64,000 nucleotides of DNA from Rhizobiales bacterium 62-47 (GCA_001899255.1 MKVX01000003.1:62001-126000), one strand, 5' to 3'; shown: positions 1 to 9,578, numbered from the stretch's first letter. The notes: a model not told the origin generated them from the letters alone. Numbers and translations are program-made.

Positions 1-9
1 GATATCGTC

Positions 10-1410
10 CTATTGATACGTCGCGACGATATCGGAGATTGCACGCTCCAATTGCTGCGCCGTGGCGCACTGGCGCACGACATTACAGAACGTCGCGTAG
101 CGCGGCATCTCGGAATCGCCCCAGCCCCACGCCATGCGGCCTTCCGGATTGAGCCACACCAGCCGCTTCGAGCGCTCGCCGATGCGGCGCAGGATATCGG
201 CGCGCGGATCGAGATTGTTGCTGCGCGCATCGCCGAGCACAATCACCGTGGTTTGCGGCGTCACCGCGTTGAGCCACTGTTTTTCGAAATCCGCCAGGCA
301 GTTGCCGTAATCGGACGAGCCGAAGCCGACCTTGGCCATGATCTCGCGCATGGCTTCTTCCGGCGGCATCGACTCCAGAATGTCGCTGACCTCGATCAGA
401 TGACCGGAGAAGGCGAACGAGCGCACATCCGACACCACCTCATGCAGGCTGTGGATCAGCAGCAGGAAAAAGTCCGACACCCGCGCCACCGAGCCCGAGA
501 CGTCGCACAATGCGACGATCTTCGGGCGGTCGCGATGGCGGCGTTTCCAGGCGGTGAGAAACGGCACGCTGCCCCACGCCGCGTTGCGCCGGAGCGTGCG
601 GCGGACATCGAGATGGCCGCGGCGCTGCCGCTTGCGCGGCTTGCTGTAGCGCTCGCGCAGCCGCCGCGCGATCCGGCGGATCAATGCGCGCATCTGCTCC
701 ATCTGACGCGGCTCGAGCCGCGCCAGCGGCGCATTGCGCAAGATCTCGTTGCGAAGGTTTTCGGACTCCTCGCGGCCGTACAGAAGCAACGCCTGCGACA
801 CCGCATCGCGCACAGTGTCGCGCAGCGCCTCGGTCGCCGCCGCCAGCCGCTCGGCCTCGGCCGGATTGCTGACCGCCAAGGTATCGAGATCGTCGCGCAG
901 CCGCGCGATGCCGAGCTGATCCAGAATGCGCGACGAGAAAATGCCGCGCTGGGTGAAGTAGCGGATGTCCGGCAGCGACGCCGCGCTGGAGGCGTTGGCG
1001 ATCGCCGTCGCCAGCGCGTTGCGATCCTGCGACAGCAGCATTTGCGCCAGCGCGCCGAGTTCGGCCGGCGCACCGCCGCCTCCGCCACCACTGGGCTGGC
1101 CTGAAAACGGTTGGCTCCCGGGAGAGGCTGTGTCTGACGGCGCAGCGTCGCTGTCCGCATCGCCCGCATCGGACGACGGCGGCGCGTCGGGCAACGCCGG
1201 CTGATCGAAGAACAGATCGAAGCAATCGCCCAGCGCCTGCTTCTCGTCTTCCGACTTGGCAAGCGTCAGCAGGAAGGTGTCGCGCAGGATGGCGCGATCG
1301 GAGAAGCCGACCTCGGCCACCGCACGCATCGCATCGATGCTCTCGGCTGGCGACACCCGCACGCCGGCACCGCGCGCGGCGCGAAAGAAGCGATGCAGGT
1401 TTTCCCTCAT
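10..1410 (-). CDS. VWA domain (CoxE-like) protein, partner of MoxR ATPase
   Basis: This 466-aa protein has a helical N-terminal domain, a low-complexity Ser/Asp/Gly linker at about residues 75-115, and a C-terminal von Willebrand factor A domain. The metal-ion-dependent adhesion site D303-x-S305-x-S307 is intact. CoxE-like VWA proteins typically act with a MoxR-type AAA+ ATPase in remodelling or metal insertion into client proteins; that role is family knowledge. The MoxR gene lies 166 bp upstream on the same strand, separated only by a palindromic repeat, so co-transcription is likely. An in-frame TTG lies five codons upstream at 1425, but ATG 1410 is preferred because it begins the conserved N-terminal segment. 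No CO-dehydrogenase genes are nearby, so the client is unknown. Confidence 0.85.
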   Translation of the reverse strand: MRENLHRFFRAARGAGVRVSPAESIDAMRAVAEVGFSDRAILRDTFLLTLAKSEDEKQALGDCFDLFFDQPALPDAPPSSDAGDADSDAAPSDTASPGSQPFSGQPSGGGGGGAPAELGALAQMLLSQDRNALATAIANASSAASLPDIRYFTQRGIFSSRILDQLGIARLRDDLDTLAVSNPAEAERLAAATEALRDTVRDAVSQALLLYGREESENLRNEILRNAPLARLEPRQMEQMRALIRRIARRLRERYSKPRKRQRRGHLDVRRTLRRNAAWGSVPFLTAWKRRHRDRPKIVALCDVSGSVARVSDFFLLLIHSLHEVVSDVRSFAFSGHLIEVSDILESMPPEEAMREIMAKVGFGSSDYGNCLADFEKQWLNAVTPQTTVIVLGDARSNNLDPRADILRRIGERSKRLVWLNPEGRMAWGWGDSEMPRYATFCNVVRQCATAQQLERAISDIVATYQ

Positions 1411-1441
1411 GGCATCAGTGCCCAATCCGTTTCGACCAGCC

Positions 1442-1549
1442 CGTCATCCTGAGGTGCGAGCGACGCATGTCGCGAGCCTCGAAGGATGCAAGGCTTGGGC
1501 CTCCGCCCTTCGAGGCCATTGTTGCGCAACGGCGTCTCAGGACGACGGC
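1442..1549. repeat. intergenic palindromic repeat, type 1 (two arms)
   Basis: The element opens with CGTCATCCTGAGGTGCGAGC and runs through GAGCCTCGAAGGATG. It closes with a diverged inverted copy that contains CCTTCGAGGC and ends CTCAGGACGACG. Related copies occur at 11464, 12182, 40356 and 44943. It fills the gap between moxR and the VWA gene. Confidence 0.8.
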
Positions 1550-1576
1550 CAGAAGAGTCGCCCGAACCATCGGGCC

Positions 1577-2557
1577 CTACCCGAACACACCCTGCCGCGC
1601 CGCCTTGGCCACGAAGGCATTGACTTCCGGGAGCGTCGCCTCGATGTCCGCTTCATACTTCAGCAGTACGTTGAGCGTGTCCTTGACGACGTCGGCGTCG
1701 AGCTCGGTGGCTTGCAGCAACACCAGCACGCGCGCCCAATCGATGGTCTCGCTCACCGACGGCAGTTTCTTTAGATCGAGCGTGCGCACCTCGTTGATGA
1801 AGCCGACCAACTGCTTGCGCAGCGACTGCGCGATGCCGGGCACGCGGCTCTCGACGATACGCTCTTCAAGTTTTTGCTCCGGGAAACCGATATGCAGATG
1901 CAGGCAGCGCCGCTTCAGCGCGTCGCCGAGATCGCGCTCGCCATTCGACGTGAGGATCACCGTCGGCGGCACCACCGCCGACACCGTGCCGAGTTCCGGA
2001 ATGCTGACCTGAAAGTCCGACAGGATTTCCAGCAGCAGCGATTCGAATTCGGCGTCGGACTTGTCGATCTCGTCGATCAGCAGCACGCAACCGAGTGGCT
2101 GTTCCAGCGCCTGCAGCAACGGGCGCGGCTCGACGAACTCCTTGGAGAAGAACACATCGCCGAAATCGTGCAATTGCGCGAGCGCCTGCGGCAGCGTCTC
2201 GGCGCCGCCCAGCACTTCGCCGAGTTTGTCCTTTAGGATTTGCGTGTAGAGCAGTTGCTTGGCGTATTTCCACTCGTACAGCGCCTTGGCCTCGTCGAGC
2301 CCTTCGTAACATTGTAGCCGCAGCATCTTCATGCCGCGCCACGCCGCGATGGCCTTGGCGAGCTCGGTCTTGCCGACGCCGGCCGGGCCTTCGACGAGAA
2401 TGGGCTTTTCGATCTGCTTGGCGAGATAGACTGCGGTCGCGATCTGCCGGCTGGCGATATAGCCCGCCGCGGCAAGACCGCTTTCGACCTCTGCGATCAT
2501 TTCCGACGACCGGGTTTCCGCCACGCCTGTAATCTCCAGATCAACCCGCGAATTCAT
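1577..2557 (-). CDS. MoxR family AAA+ ATPase
   Basis: The 326-aa protein has an AAA+ core with Walker A GPAGVGKTE at residues 57-65 and a Walker B segment ending in LLIDEIDK. A sensor region with TSNGERDL follows, then a helical lid. MoxR ATPases act as chaperone-like machines with VWA-domain partners, and the VWA gene follows directly on the same strand. ATG 2557 opens the frame and has no strong Shine-Dalgarno sequence. It resembles the CoxD-like MoxR subgroup. The paralogous cobS/cobT AAA+/VWA pair lies 19 kb away. Confidence 0.9.
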   Translation of the reverse strand: MNSRVDLEITGVAETRSSEMIAEVESGLAAAGYIASRQIATAVYLAKQIEKPILVEGPAGVGKTELAKAIAAWRGMKMLRLQCYEGLDEAKALYEWKYAKQLLYTQILKDKLGEVLGGAETLPQALAQLHDFGDVFFSKEFVEPRPLLQALEQPLGCVLLIDEIDKSDAEFESLLLEILSDFQVSIPELGTVSAVVPPTVILTSNGERDLGDALKRRCLHLHIGFPEQKLEERIVESRVPGIAQSLRKQLVGFINEVRTLDLKKLPSVSETIDWARVLVLLQATELDADVVKDTLNVLLKYEADIEATLPEVNAFVAKAARQGVFG

Positions 2558-2737
2558 CGCGGCATTTTCTGGCTACGCCGTTCACGGGGCGGCGTCCAGA
2601 GCGGCATGTCTGCGCCGTTTTCGGATTTGCCGCCGCGAGGAATTTCAGCTCCTCGCGGGCATCGACGTCCGCGCCGAACACGGCGACAGTCCGGATGGAA
2701 CCATTTCCCAAACCGGGCGTTTTCGAACTTGGGCAGA

Positions 2738-5700
2738 ATGGGGACCAAATTGCGGCACATTGACATTGCGCATCAGCACCCATTTCTTGCAGGTGGCGGC
2801 GAAGCATCCCAAATCATTGCGAATTTCGACTGGGCGGCGACATCGATGGGTCCGGTCGGCCAGTGGCCGGCCAACGTCAAGGCAGCCATCGCGCTCATCC
2901 TGCGATCGCCGGTCCCCATCGTCACGCTCTGGGGCGATGACGGCATCATGATCTACAACGATGCCTATTCGGAATTCGCCGGCGGGCGACATCCGCGCCT
3001 GTTCGGCTCCAAGGTACGCGAAGGCTGGCCGGAAGTCGCCGATTTCAACGACAACGTCATGAAGGTCGGCCTCGCCGGGGGAACGCTGGCCTATCGCGAC
3101 CAGGAATTGACCCTGTTTCGCAATGGCGAGCCCGAACAGGTCTGGATGAACCTCGATTATTCGCCGTTGCTCGACGAAACGGGCAAGCCGGCCGGCGTCA
3201 TGGCCATCGTCGTCGAGACCACCCAGAAAATTCGGCTGCAACGCGAACTGACCGGCGAGCGCGAAAGTCTTCGCCGCATGTTCGAGCAGGCACCGGGCTT
3301 CATCGCCGTCGTCAACGGGCCGCAGCACATCTTCTCGATGGCCAACCAGGCCTACATCGATCTGGTCGGACAGCGCGACGTACTCGGCAAGTCGGTGCAA
3401 GACGTGCTGCCTGAAGTCGGCGGGCAAGGTTTCGTCGCGCTGCTCGATCGCGTCTACCAGACCGGCGAACCCTTTGTCGGACGCGGCATGCTGGTCAACC
3501 TGCGGCACTCGCCGACGAGCGACACGCAGCACCGTTACCTCGATTTCGTCTATCAGCCGATCGTCGATCCGGCGGGCGCGATCCACGGCATCTTTGTCCA
3601 GGGACACGACGTCACCGAGCAGAAGCGCATCGAACTGGCGCTCCGGGAAAGCGAAGAGCGATTCCGCCTGGTGGCGGAGAATGCACCGGTGATGTTGTGG
3701 ATGGGAGATGCCAACGGCCGCTGCGTCTACCTGAACAAGATCCAGCGCGAATTCTGGGGCGTCGATCAGGACACGATCAAATCTTTCGACTGGTTCACGA
3801 CCATCCATCCGGATGACCACGCACTGATGCAGCCGTTCCAGACGGCCATGGCGGCACAGACCGGGTTTTCGGTCGAAGCGCGGCTAAGGCGCGCGGACGG
3901 CAAGTTTCGAATCGTCAGTACCAACGCCGAACCCCGCTTCGGCCCGAACCGCGAATTCCTCGGCATGATCGGCGTCAATGTCGACGTCACCGAGGCGCGC
4001 CAGAACGAACAGGCGATCCGCAGCGAAACCCGCAAGCTGCAGGTCCTCAACCGCTCGGGTGCGGCCGTCGCCGCTGAGCTTGACGTCGACAGGATCGTGC
4101 AGATCGTCACCGACGCCTGCACCGAGCTGGTCGGCGCGGAATTCGGGGCGTTCTTCTACAACGTGGTCGATGCCCAGGGCGAAAGCTACATGCTCTACGC
4201 TTTGTCCGGCGTGCCGCGCGAAGCGTTCGCGAAATTTCCGATGCCGCGCGCCACGGAAGTGTTCGGGCCAACGTTCCGCGGCGAAGGAATCGTCCGGTCC
4301 GACGATATCCTGCTCGATCCGCGCTACGGCAAGAACACGCCGCGCCGCGGCATGCCCGAAGGACACCTGCCGGTCCGCAGTTATCTCGCCGTGCCGGTGG
4401 CTTCGCGATCCGGCGAAGTGATCGGCGGATTGTTCTTCGGCCATTCGACGCCGGCGCAATTCCGGGCCGAACATGAAGACATTCTCCTCGGCATCGCCGG
4501 ACAGGCCGCCACGGCAATCGACAACGCGCGGCTGTTCAAGGCGCGGGAACAGGAAGTCAGCGAACGCCGCCGCGCCGAAGCCGCGCTGCAGACGCTCAAC
4601 GCCACACTCGAGCAACGCGTCATCGACGAGGTCAACGAGCGCGCCAAGGCCGAGCAACAACTGCGCCAGGTGCAGAAGATGGAAGCCGTGGGCCAGCTCA
4701 CCGGCGGCATCGCACACGATTTCAACAACATGCTCGCGGTGATTATCGGCGGCTTGAACCTGTTGCAGCGAAGGCTGGCGAAAGGCCAGACCGACGTCGA
4801 CCGCTTCGTCGAAGGCGCCCTCGACGCCGCGGAACGCGCGGCGAAGCTGACCCAGCGCCTGCTGGCCTTTTCACGACAGCAGCCGCTCGCACCCAAACCG
4901 ATCGATGCCAATCGCCTGGTATCCAGCCTCAGCGAACTGTTCGTGCGCACGCTCGGCGAACGCACCCGCGTGCAAACCGTACTGGCGGCCGGACTCTGGC
5001 AAACCAGGGTGGACCCGGTCCAACTCGAGAACGCGATTCTCAATCTCGCCGTCAACGCACGCGACGCGATGCCGGGCGGCGGCAACCTGACCATCGAGAC
5101 ATCGAACGCTCACGTCGACGATGCGTTCGCGCGGGAGTTCGCCATCACCAGCGGCCAGTACATCCTGATCGCGGTGACTGACGCCGGAGTGGGCATGGAG
5201 CCGGATGTGATCGCGAAGGCGTTCGATCCGTTCTTCACCACCAAGGGCGTCGGCAAGGGCACCGGTCTCGGACTTAGCCAGGTTTACGGCTTCGTCCGGC
5301 AATCCGGCGGGCACGTGAAGATCTATTCCGAACCGGGCGTCGGCACTTCGGTGAAAATTTATCTGCCGCGTTATTTCGGCCCGATCGCAGACTCGCAGAC
5401 CGGCGATACCGTCCGTAGCATCGACCGCGGACAGCCCACCGAAATCATCATGGTGGTCGAAGACGAGGATCGCGTGCGCGCCGTCTCGGTCGCCGCACTG
5501 ATCGAGCTCGGCTACAGCGTCGTGGAAGCCGCAGGGCCACGCGACGCACTCCGCATCCTCGAATCCGGACAGACCGTCTCCCTGCTGTTCACTGACGTGG
5601 TGATGCCCGATATGTCCGGGCGCGAGCTGGCCGATCGGGCTCGTGCGATCGTGCCCGGCCTCAAGGTTCTCTACACCACCGGCTACACGCGCAACGCCAT

Positions 5701-5821
5701 CGTGCACAACGGCATGCTCGACTACGGCACGCATCTGCTGACGAAGCCCTTCACCATTCAGGACCTGGGATTAAAGGTCCGCAGCATCCTGGACCAGGAC
5801 ACGTCACCGGGGGAGGGCTGA
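2738..5821 (+). CDS. PAS-PAS-PAS-GAF hybrid sensor histidine kinase/response regulator
   Basis: The 1027-aa protein starts at ATG 2738; an in-frame ATG at 2606 would add an Arg/Pro-rich, unlikely extension. In order it has three PAS domains (about 45-165, 175-300, 305-425), a GAF domain (about 440-600), and a coiled-coil linker. The HisKA box follows with phosphoacceptor H660 in GGIAHDFNN. The HATPase domain has an N box (NLAVNARD) and a glycine box (GKGTGLGLS), and a receiver domain from about residue 905 has phosphoacceptor D953 in FTDVVMPDMSG. No transmembrane segment is seen, so it should be cytosolic. All catalytic residues look intact. The signal and output are unknown: there is no DNA-binding regulator next to it, but a cyclase gene follows on the opposite strand. 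Confidence 0.9.
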   Translation: MGTKLRHIDIAHQHPFLAGGGEASQIIANFDWAATSMGPVGQWPANVKAAIALILRSPVPIVTLWGDDGIMIYNDAYSEFAGGRHPRLFGSKVREGWPEVADFNDNVMKVGLAGGTLAYRDQELTLFRNGEPEQVWMNLDYSPLLDETGKPAGVMAIVVETTQKIRLQRELTGERESLRRMFEQAPGFIAVVNGPQHIFSMANQAYIDLVGQRDVLGKSVQDVLPEVGGQGFVALLDRVYQTGEPFVGRGMLVNLRHSPTSDTQHRYLDFVYQPIVDPAGAIHGIFVQGHDVTEQKRIELALRESEERFRLVAENAPVMLWMGDANGRCVYLNKIQREFWGVDQDTIKSFDWFTTIHPDDHALMQPFQTAMAAQTGFSVEARLRRADGKFRIVSTNAEPRFGPNREFLGMIGVNVDVTEARQNEQAIRSETRKLQVLNRSGAAVAAELDVDRIVQIVTDACTELVGAEFGAFFYNVVDAQGESYMLYALSGVPREAFAKFPMPRATEVFGPTFRGEGIVRSDDILLDPRYGKNTPRRGMPEGHLPVRSYLAVPVASRSGEVIGGLFFGHSTPAQFRAEHEDILLGIAGQAATAIDNARLFKAREQEVSERRRAEAALQTLNATLEQRVIDEVNERAKAEQQLRQVQKMEAVGQLTGGIAHDFNNMLAVIIGGLNLLQRRLAKGQTDVDRFVEGALDAAERAAKLTQRLLAFSRQQPLAPKPIDANRLVSSLSELFVRTLGERTRVQTVLAAGLWQTRVDPVQLENAILNLAVNARDAMPGGGNLTIETSNAHVDDAFAREFAITSGQYILIAVTDAGVGMEPDVIAKAFDPFFTTKGVGKGTGLGLSQVYGFVRQSGGHVKIYSEPGVGTSVKIYLPRYFGPIADSQTGDTVRSIDRGQPTEIIMVVEDEDRVRAVSVAALIELGYSVVEAAGPRDALRILESGQTVSLLFTDVVMPDMSGRELADRARAIVPGLKVLYTTGYTRNAIVHNGMLDYGTHLLTKPFTIQDLGLKVRSILDQDTSPGEG

Positions 5822-5839
5822 ACCGCCGGACCGTCGTCG

Positions 5840-6574
5840 CTACGCGGCGTAAAGCGCGATAGGCGTTTCAAAGCCCTTGAGCTGATACGGCTTCGGCGTG
5901 CTGTCGGGAAAATCCGAACCGGCACGCTGATGCACGGCTTCGGTGACGAGGATCTCGCCGGGACTGGCTGCCGTCTGGGCACGCGACGCCGTATTGACGA
6001 CGGTGCCGATCGCGGTCAGGTCGCGATGCGAGCGGCCGAACTCGCCGAAGCTGAGTTCGCCGGAATGAATGCCGATGCCGACGCCAAGCTCGGCGGTGCC
6101 GACACCGAATTCTTGGGCCAATGCATTGCGGCCTTCGGTCCAGCGCCGCTGGATCTCGCGCGCCGCCAACACCGCGCGGCGCGCATGATCGGGCCACTTG
6201 ATCGGAAAGTTGAACACCGCCATGACGGCATCGCCGATCGTCTTGTTGAGCAAACCGTCCTGCTCCCAGATGGCGTCGGCGCAGTCGTCGTAAAACGTAT
6301 CGAGCAAACGCGAGATGGCATCGGCCGGCAGCGCTTGCGACAGGCTGGTGTAACCGCGCAGGTCGGCGAACATCACCGTCGCATCGATGGTGACTTTGCG
6401 CGCCCGCATCACCGTGGTGAACATCGACTCGCAGATGGTGCAGGTGTTCGGGTTCATCTTGCTGGGGCGAATGCCGACGGCGCGAAACGGCACCGACAGC
6501 ACGCCATGCAGCGGCACCGGCACATGCATCTGCTGCCAGCATCCCTTGCAAATCTTGGCTTGCTGCATCGTCAT
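5840..6574 (-). CDS. class III adenylate/guanylate cyclase with N-terminal Cys pairs
   Basis: The 244-aa protein consists of a roughly 55-residue N-terminal region and a class III cyclase catalytic domain. The two metal-binding aspartates are present: D71 in MFADLRGY and D115 in TIGDAVMAVF. The Asn/Arg transition-state motif appears as VVNTASRAQ. Family knowledge predicts synthesis of cAMP or cGMP from the NTP. The N-terminus carries CKGC (C9, C12) and CTIC (C45, C48), which look like a split zinc- or iron-binding site, and there is no transmembrane sensor. The start is ATG 6574 with AGGA six bases upstream. It is convergent with the hybrid kinase, 18 bp apart. Confidence 0.88.
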   Translation of the reverse strand: MTMQQAKICKGCWQQMHVPVPLHGVLSVPFRAVGIRPSKMNPNTCTICESMFTTVMRARKVTIDATVMFADLRGYTSLSQALPADAISRLLDTFYDDCADAIWEQDGLLNKTIGDAVMAVFNFPIKWPDHARRAVLAAREIQRRWTEGRNALAQEFGVGTAELGVGIGIHSGELSFGEFGRSHRDLTAIGTVVNTASRAQTAASPGEILVTEAVHQRAGSDFPDSTPKPYQLKGFETPIALYAA

Positions 6575-6686
6575 GTCTGGTCCTGGCCGCCCAGCAACAG
6601 CGGTTGACCGGCAAGGCCCAGCATTGAGGATCGTGGGGGTCTTGGCAAGCGCCGACTGGCGGGCGGCGCGCGATCGTGACGGCGTA

Positions 6687-7808
6687 TCAGCTCAGCTTGG
6701 CGACGACGGCGAGGCGCTTGATCTGGCCGCTCTCATAGGCGCGCAGGAAGGCGTTGTAGTCGCGGAACGAGACGCATCCGTTGGAATCGCCATTCGGCCC
6801 GAGCATGAAGGTGTGGGCGAGCAGCCCGGTGCGGCCGAACACCGCCGCCTCGCCGCCAACCGGCTTGAGGCGGATGGCACGCACGCCATGGAACGGCTTT
6901 TCACGCAGGGCCAGATCGTAGACATGGGGCGGCGTGGCACCGCGCATCCGCTCATGGACGAAGCGTGGATCGTCGAGCCGGTTGCCGAGGCCGGAATGCG
7001 CCTCGAGCTTGCGGCCATCCGGCAGATAGACCGTGCGCGCCGAGATGTCGTAGACAGCCGTGTATTGGTCATACTTGCCCGGCGTCTGGCTGCTGCCGTC
7101 GCTGAAGATGCCGCCATCCGGCGCGGCATAGGCCAGCGTCGGTCCCTTCCACGGCGTTCCGAACAGCTTCTGGAAAATGGATTCTTTCTCGGAGGCATCC
7201 GGTGCCGGGGTCGCAAGCGCGACCGCCTTGTTCTGCTCGGCGACCTCCTGCTTGGTCGGCCCGGTCTTGGCATCGGCCAGCTTGGCTTCGGCGGGGCGCG
7301 CCGTCGGCAACGGCACGTTGGCGGCGGTGGTCGCCAGTTCCGGCCGCGTCGGCGGCAGCGGCAGCGATTTCGCCGGCGGCAGCGCCGCGACGGTGTCCTG
7401 CGCCGGATAGGGCCGCGGATCGGCCAGCGCCAATTCGAGTTGCGACGGAACCCGCACGCTCTGGCCAAGTGCGGCAGGTGCCGGTCCCAGCGAATAGCGC
7501 GGATCGAGCAGCGGGCTGTGCGCGGCAAGCTGGCGATAGGCCAACTGGCCCTTGCCGACCAGCGAGCTCTTGGGCGTGGCGGCCTTCTCGACCGGAGCGG
7601 AGGCGACTTGCGTCACCGAGGCGGCGGTGGCCACCGCAGGCTGATCGACGCTGGCGGTCGCAAGTTCGACGTCTGACGTGGCGGCGATGGCATAGACGAA
7701 GAAGCCGAACGCCCCGGCAACGAATGCCAGATGCGCCAAAGCCTTGCCGGCGACACGCCCACGACGGGGCGCATCCAGTACATCTGGCTTCTTGGTCGCG
7801 TGTTTCAT
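6687..7808 (-). CDS. membrane-anchored DUF2778 (Tlde1-type L,D-transpeptidase-like) protein
   Basis: The predicted 373-aa protein starts at ATG 7808. It has a basic N-terminus, one transmembrane segment at about residues 25-45, a long Ala/Pro/Lys-rich periplasmic linker, and a C-terminal DUF2778 domain. That domain carries the motif AHTFMLGPN...SNGCVSF, where His and Cys match the L,D-transpeptidase catalytic pair. DUF2778 is the fold of the type VI effector Tlde1, but this copy has an anchor and no secretion genes nearby. A housekeeping peptidoglycan role is more likely (inference). An ATG at 7883 would add 25 residues. A CtrA-type box lies 157 bp upstream. Confidence 0.8.
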   Translation of the reverse strand: MKHATKKPDVLDAPRRGRVAGKALAHLAFVAGAFGFFVYAIAATSDVELATASVDQPAVATAASVTQVASAPVEKAATPKSSLVGKGQLAYRQLAAHSPLLDPRYSLGPAPAALGQSVRVPSQLELALADPRPYPAQDTVAALPPAKSLPLPPTRPELATTAANVPLPTARPAEAKLADAKTGPTKQEVAEQNKAVALATPAPDASEKESIFQKLFGTPWKGPTLAYAAPDGGIFSDGSSQTPGKYDQYTAVYDISARTVYLPDGRKLEAHSGLGNRLDDPRFVHERMRGATPPHVYDLALREKPFHGVRAIRLKPVGGEAAVFGRTGLLAHTFMLGPNGDSNGCVSFRDYNAFLRAYESGQIKRLAVVAKLS

Positions 7809-8300
7809 GGACCCCAAATCCGGAAGACGTCTAGCTTGAACTTGCCCGTAGATCCCGGAAACCCTTTTCGGTAGCGATTGCATCAAAAACGAGGCTCCGG
7901 CTCACTTTTTTTTGCCCAGTGTGGCTTTCGGGCAGCGCATTTGAGCCATTAGCGCTAATTTTAGTTAAATGCCGATTAAATCCGGTCCATTGGACGGGGA
8001 TTCCGGCCGCCGCTCAGGTGCCTGTTCCGCGACATCGGACCCTGCTGCGCAACATCCTCGTGCTTGGAACCGGAAATGAGGAAAGACGGCCGATCCGGCT
8101 GCCCGCGGGCGCGCCGGTAGCCGGACGTCCGGCCCCAGAGGCCGCGCGCGGACCATCCCCGGCTTGCCCCTCCCCTGATGCGGTGCGATGGATTGCGCGG
8201 CGGCGCCGACCGGTATCGGAGGGCGCGACGACTGGTCGTGACCGGGCCACGAGGGCGAAACTATGCGCAACGACGGGCCGATGGCGGCGGCATCACAGCG
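7809..8300. other. 492-bp divergent intergenic region
   Basis: The region lies between the DUF2778 gene and chrA. Its left part (about 7905-7980) is AT-rich for this genome and contains a TTAA-N7-TTAA box. The right half is GC-rich; it is open in the chrA frame from 8178, but I see no start signal there better than ATG 8301. No RNA gene or repeat is evident. Confidence 0.5.
7965..7979. promoter_or_regulatory. candidate CtrA-binding box
   Basis: The sequence TTAAATGCCGATTAA is an exact TTAA-N7-TTAA match to the alphaproteobacterial CtrA consensus. It lies in an AT-rich patch upstream of the wall-modifying DUF2778 gene and in front of chrA. Only the motif match supports it. Confidence 0.4.
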
Positions 8301-9488
8301 ATGAGCGCGCAACGGGGTCGCACCGCCGAAATCTTCCTCGCGTTCCTCAAACTCGGCTGCACCTCGTTCGGCGGCCCGGTCGCGCATCTCGGCTATTTCC
8401 GCAACGAGTTCGTCGCGCAGCGCAAATGGCTCGACGAGCGCAGCTATGCCGATCTCGTCGCGCTCTGCCAGTTCCTGCCCGGCCCTGCATCGAGCCAGGT
8501 GGGCATCGCCATCGGGCTGTTGCGCGGCGGATATGCCGGCGCGTTCGCGGCGTGGACCGGCTTTACCCTGCCCTCCGCCGCCGTGCTCGTGCTGTTCGCC
8601 TACGGCATTTCAGTTACCGGCACGGCGCTGGATGCGGGCTGGCTGCACGGATTGAAAGTCGCCGCCGTCGCCGTCGTGGCGCTTGCGATCCTCGGTATGG
8701 CCCGAACCCTGACGCCGGACCGCGAGCGCGCCACGATCGCCGCGATCGCCACGATGATCGCGCTCGGCCTGCCGGCCGCGTGGGGGCAGGTCGCGGCCAT
8801 CGCATTCGGCGGCGCGATCGGCGCCGCGCTGCTGCGCGGCCCCGCGGCATCGGACCACGTAAGTCTGCCGGTGCCGGTGAGCCGCGCCAGCGGTGCCGCC
8901 GCGCTGACCGGCTTTGCGATCCTGCTGTTCGGCCTGCCGATCCTCGCCGCCTTGAGCACGCGGCAAGACATCCATCTGGTCGATACCTTCTTCCGCGCGG
9001 GGTCGCTGGTGTTCGGCGGCGGGCATGTCATTCTGCCCCTGCTGCAATCGGAAGTCGTCCCCACTGGTTGGATCGGCAATGACGCATTCCTCGCCGGTTA
9101 CGGCGCAGCGCAGGCAGTGCCCGGCCCGCTGACAACCTTTGCGGCCTACCTCGGCGCGGTGATCGGCGGCTGGACGACCGCCGCGCTGTGCCTCGTTGCC
9201 ATCTTCCTGCCGTCGTTCCTGCTGGTGTTCGGCGCCTTGCCGTTCTGGGAAACGCTGCGCCGGCAAAGTGCCGTGCAGGCCACGCTGCGCGGCGTCAACG
9301 CGGCCGTGGTCGGCCTGCTGCTGGCCGCGTTCTACAATCCGGTTTGGCTGACCGGCATTCGCGGTGCCGGCGATTTCTGCCTGGCCGTCGCAGCCTTGGT
9401 GCTGCTGTTCCTGTGGCGGCTGCCGCCGTGGCTCGTCGTGTTGCTGAGCGCGATCGGCGGCGAAGTGCTCGCGCGCGCATCCCCATGA
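8301..9488 (+). CDS. chrA: chromate transporter ChrA, long (two-domain) form
   Basis: The 395-aa membrane protein has two CHR domains, consistent with the long ChrA form. The N-terminal half contains FGGPVAHLGYFRNEF and QFLPGPASSQ. The C-terminal half contains FGGGHVILPLL and QAVPGPLTTFAAYLG, the duplicated signature. ChrA proteins export chromate using the proton-motive force. ATG 8301 is chosen because the family begins shortly before the TAEIFLAFLKLG segment. The sigma-54 regulator gene starts 90 bp downstream. Sulfate or another oxyanion is an alternative substrate. Confidence 0.88.
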   Translation: MSAQRGRTAEIFLAFLKLGCTSFGGPVAHLGYFRNEFVAQRKWLDERSYADLVALCQFLPGPASSQVGIAIGLLRGGYAGAFAAWTGFTLPSAAVLVLFAYGISVTGTALDAGWLHGLKVAAVAVVALAILGMARTLTPDRERATIAAIATMIALGLPAAWGQVAAIAFGGAIGAALLRGPAASDHVSLPVPVSRASGAAALTGFAILLFGLPILAALSTRQDIHLVDTFFRAGSLVFGGGHVILPLLQSEVVPTGWIGNDAFLAGYGAAQAVPGPLTTFAAYLGAVIGGWTTAALCLVAIFLPSFLLVFGALPFWETLRRQSAVQATLRGVNAAVVGLLLAAFYNPVWLTGIRGAGDFCLAVAALVLLFLWRLPPWLVVLLSAIGGEVLARASP

Positions 9489-9578
9489 GGACATGCACGG
9501 GCCTATACCTTCGGTGCCGGTTGACTTCTGACCCTGCAATGCCAGACTTCGACGAAAGTCCAGGGTGGAGACCTCGCG

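Noticed and set aside
10-2557. Part of a CO dehydrogenase (cox) cluster
   Set aside because: CoxD/CoxE-like genes are here, but no coxSML genes flank them within the window.
6687-7808. Type VI secretion effector
   Set aside because: The domain matches Tlde1, but the protein has a membrane anchor and no T6SS or immunity genes nearby.
8178-8300. N-terminal extension of ChrA from the ATG at 8178
   Set aside because: The added residues are Arg/Gly-rich and precede the normal family start, so ATG 8301 was preferred.
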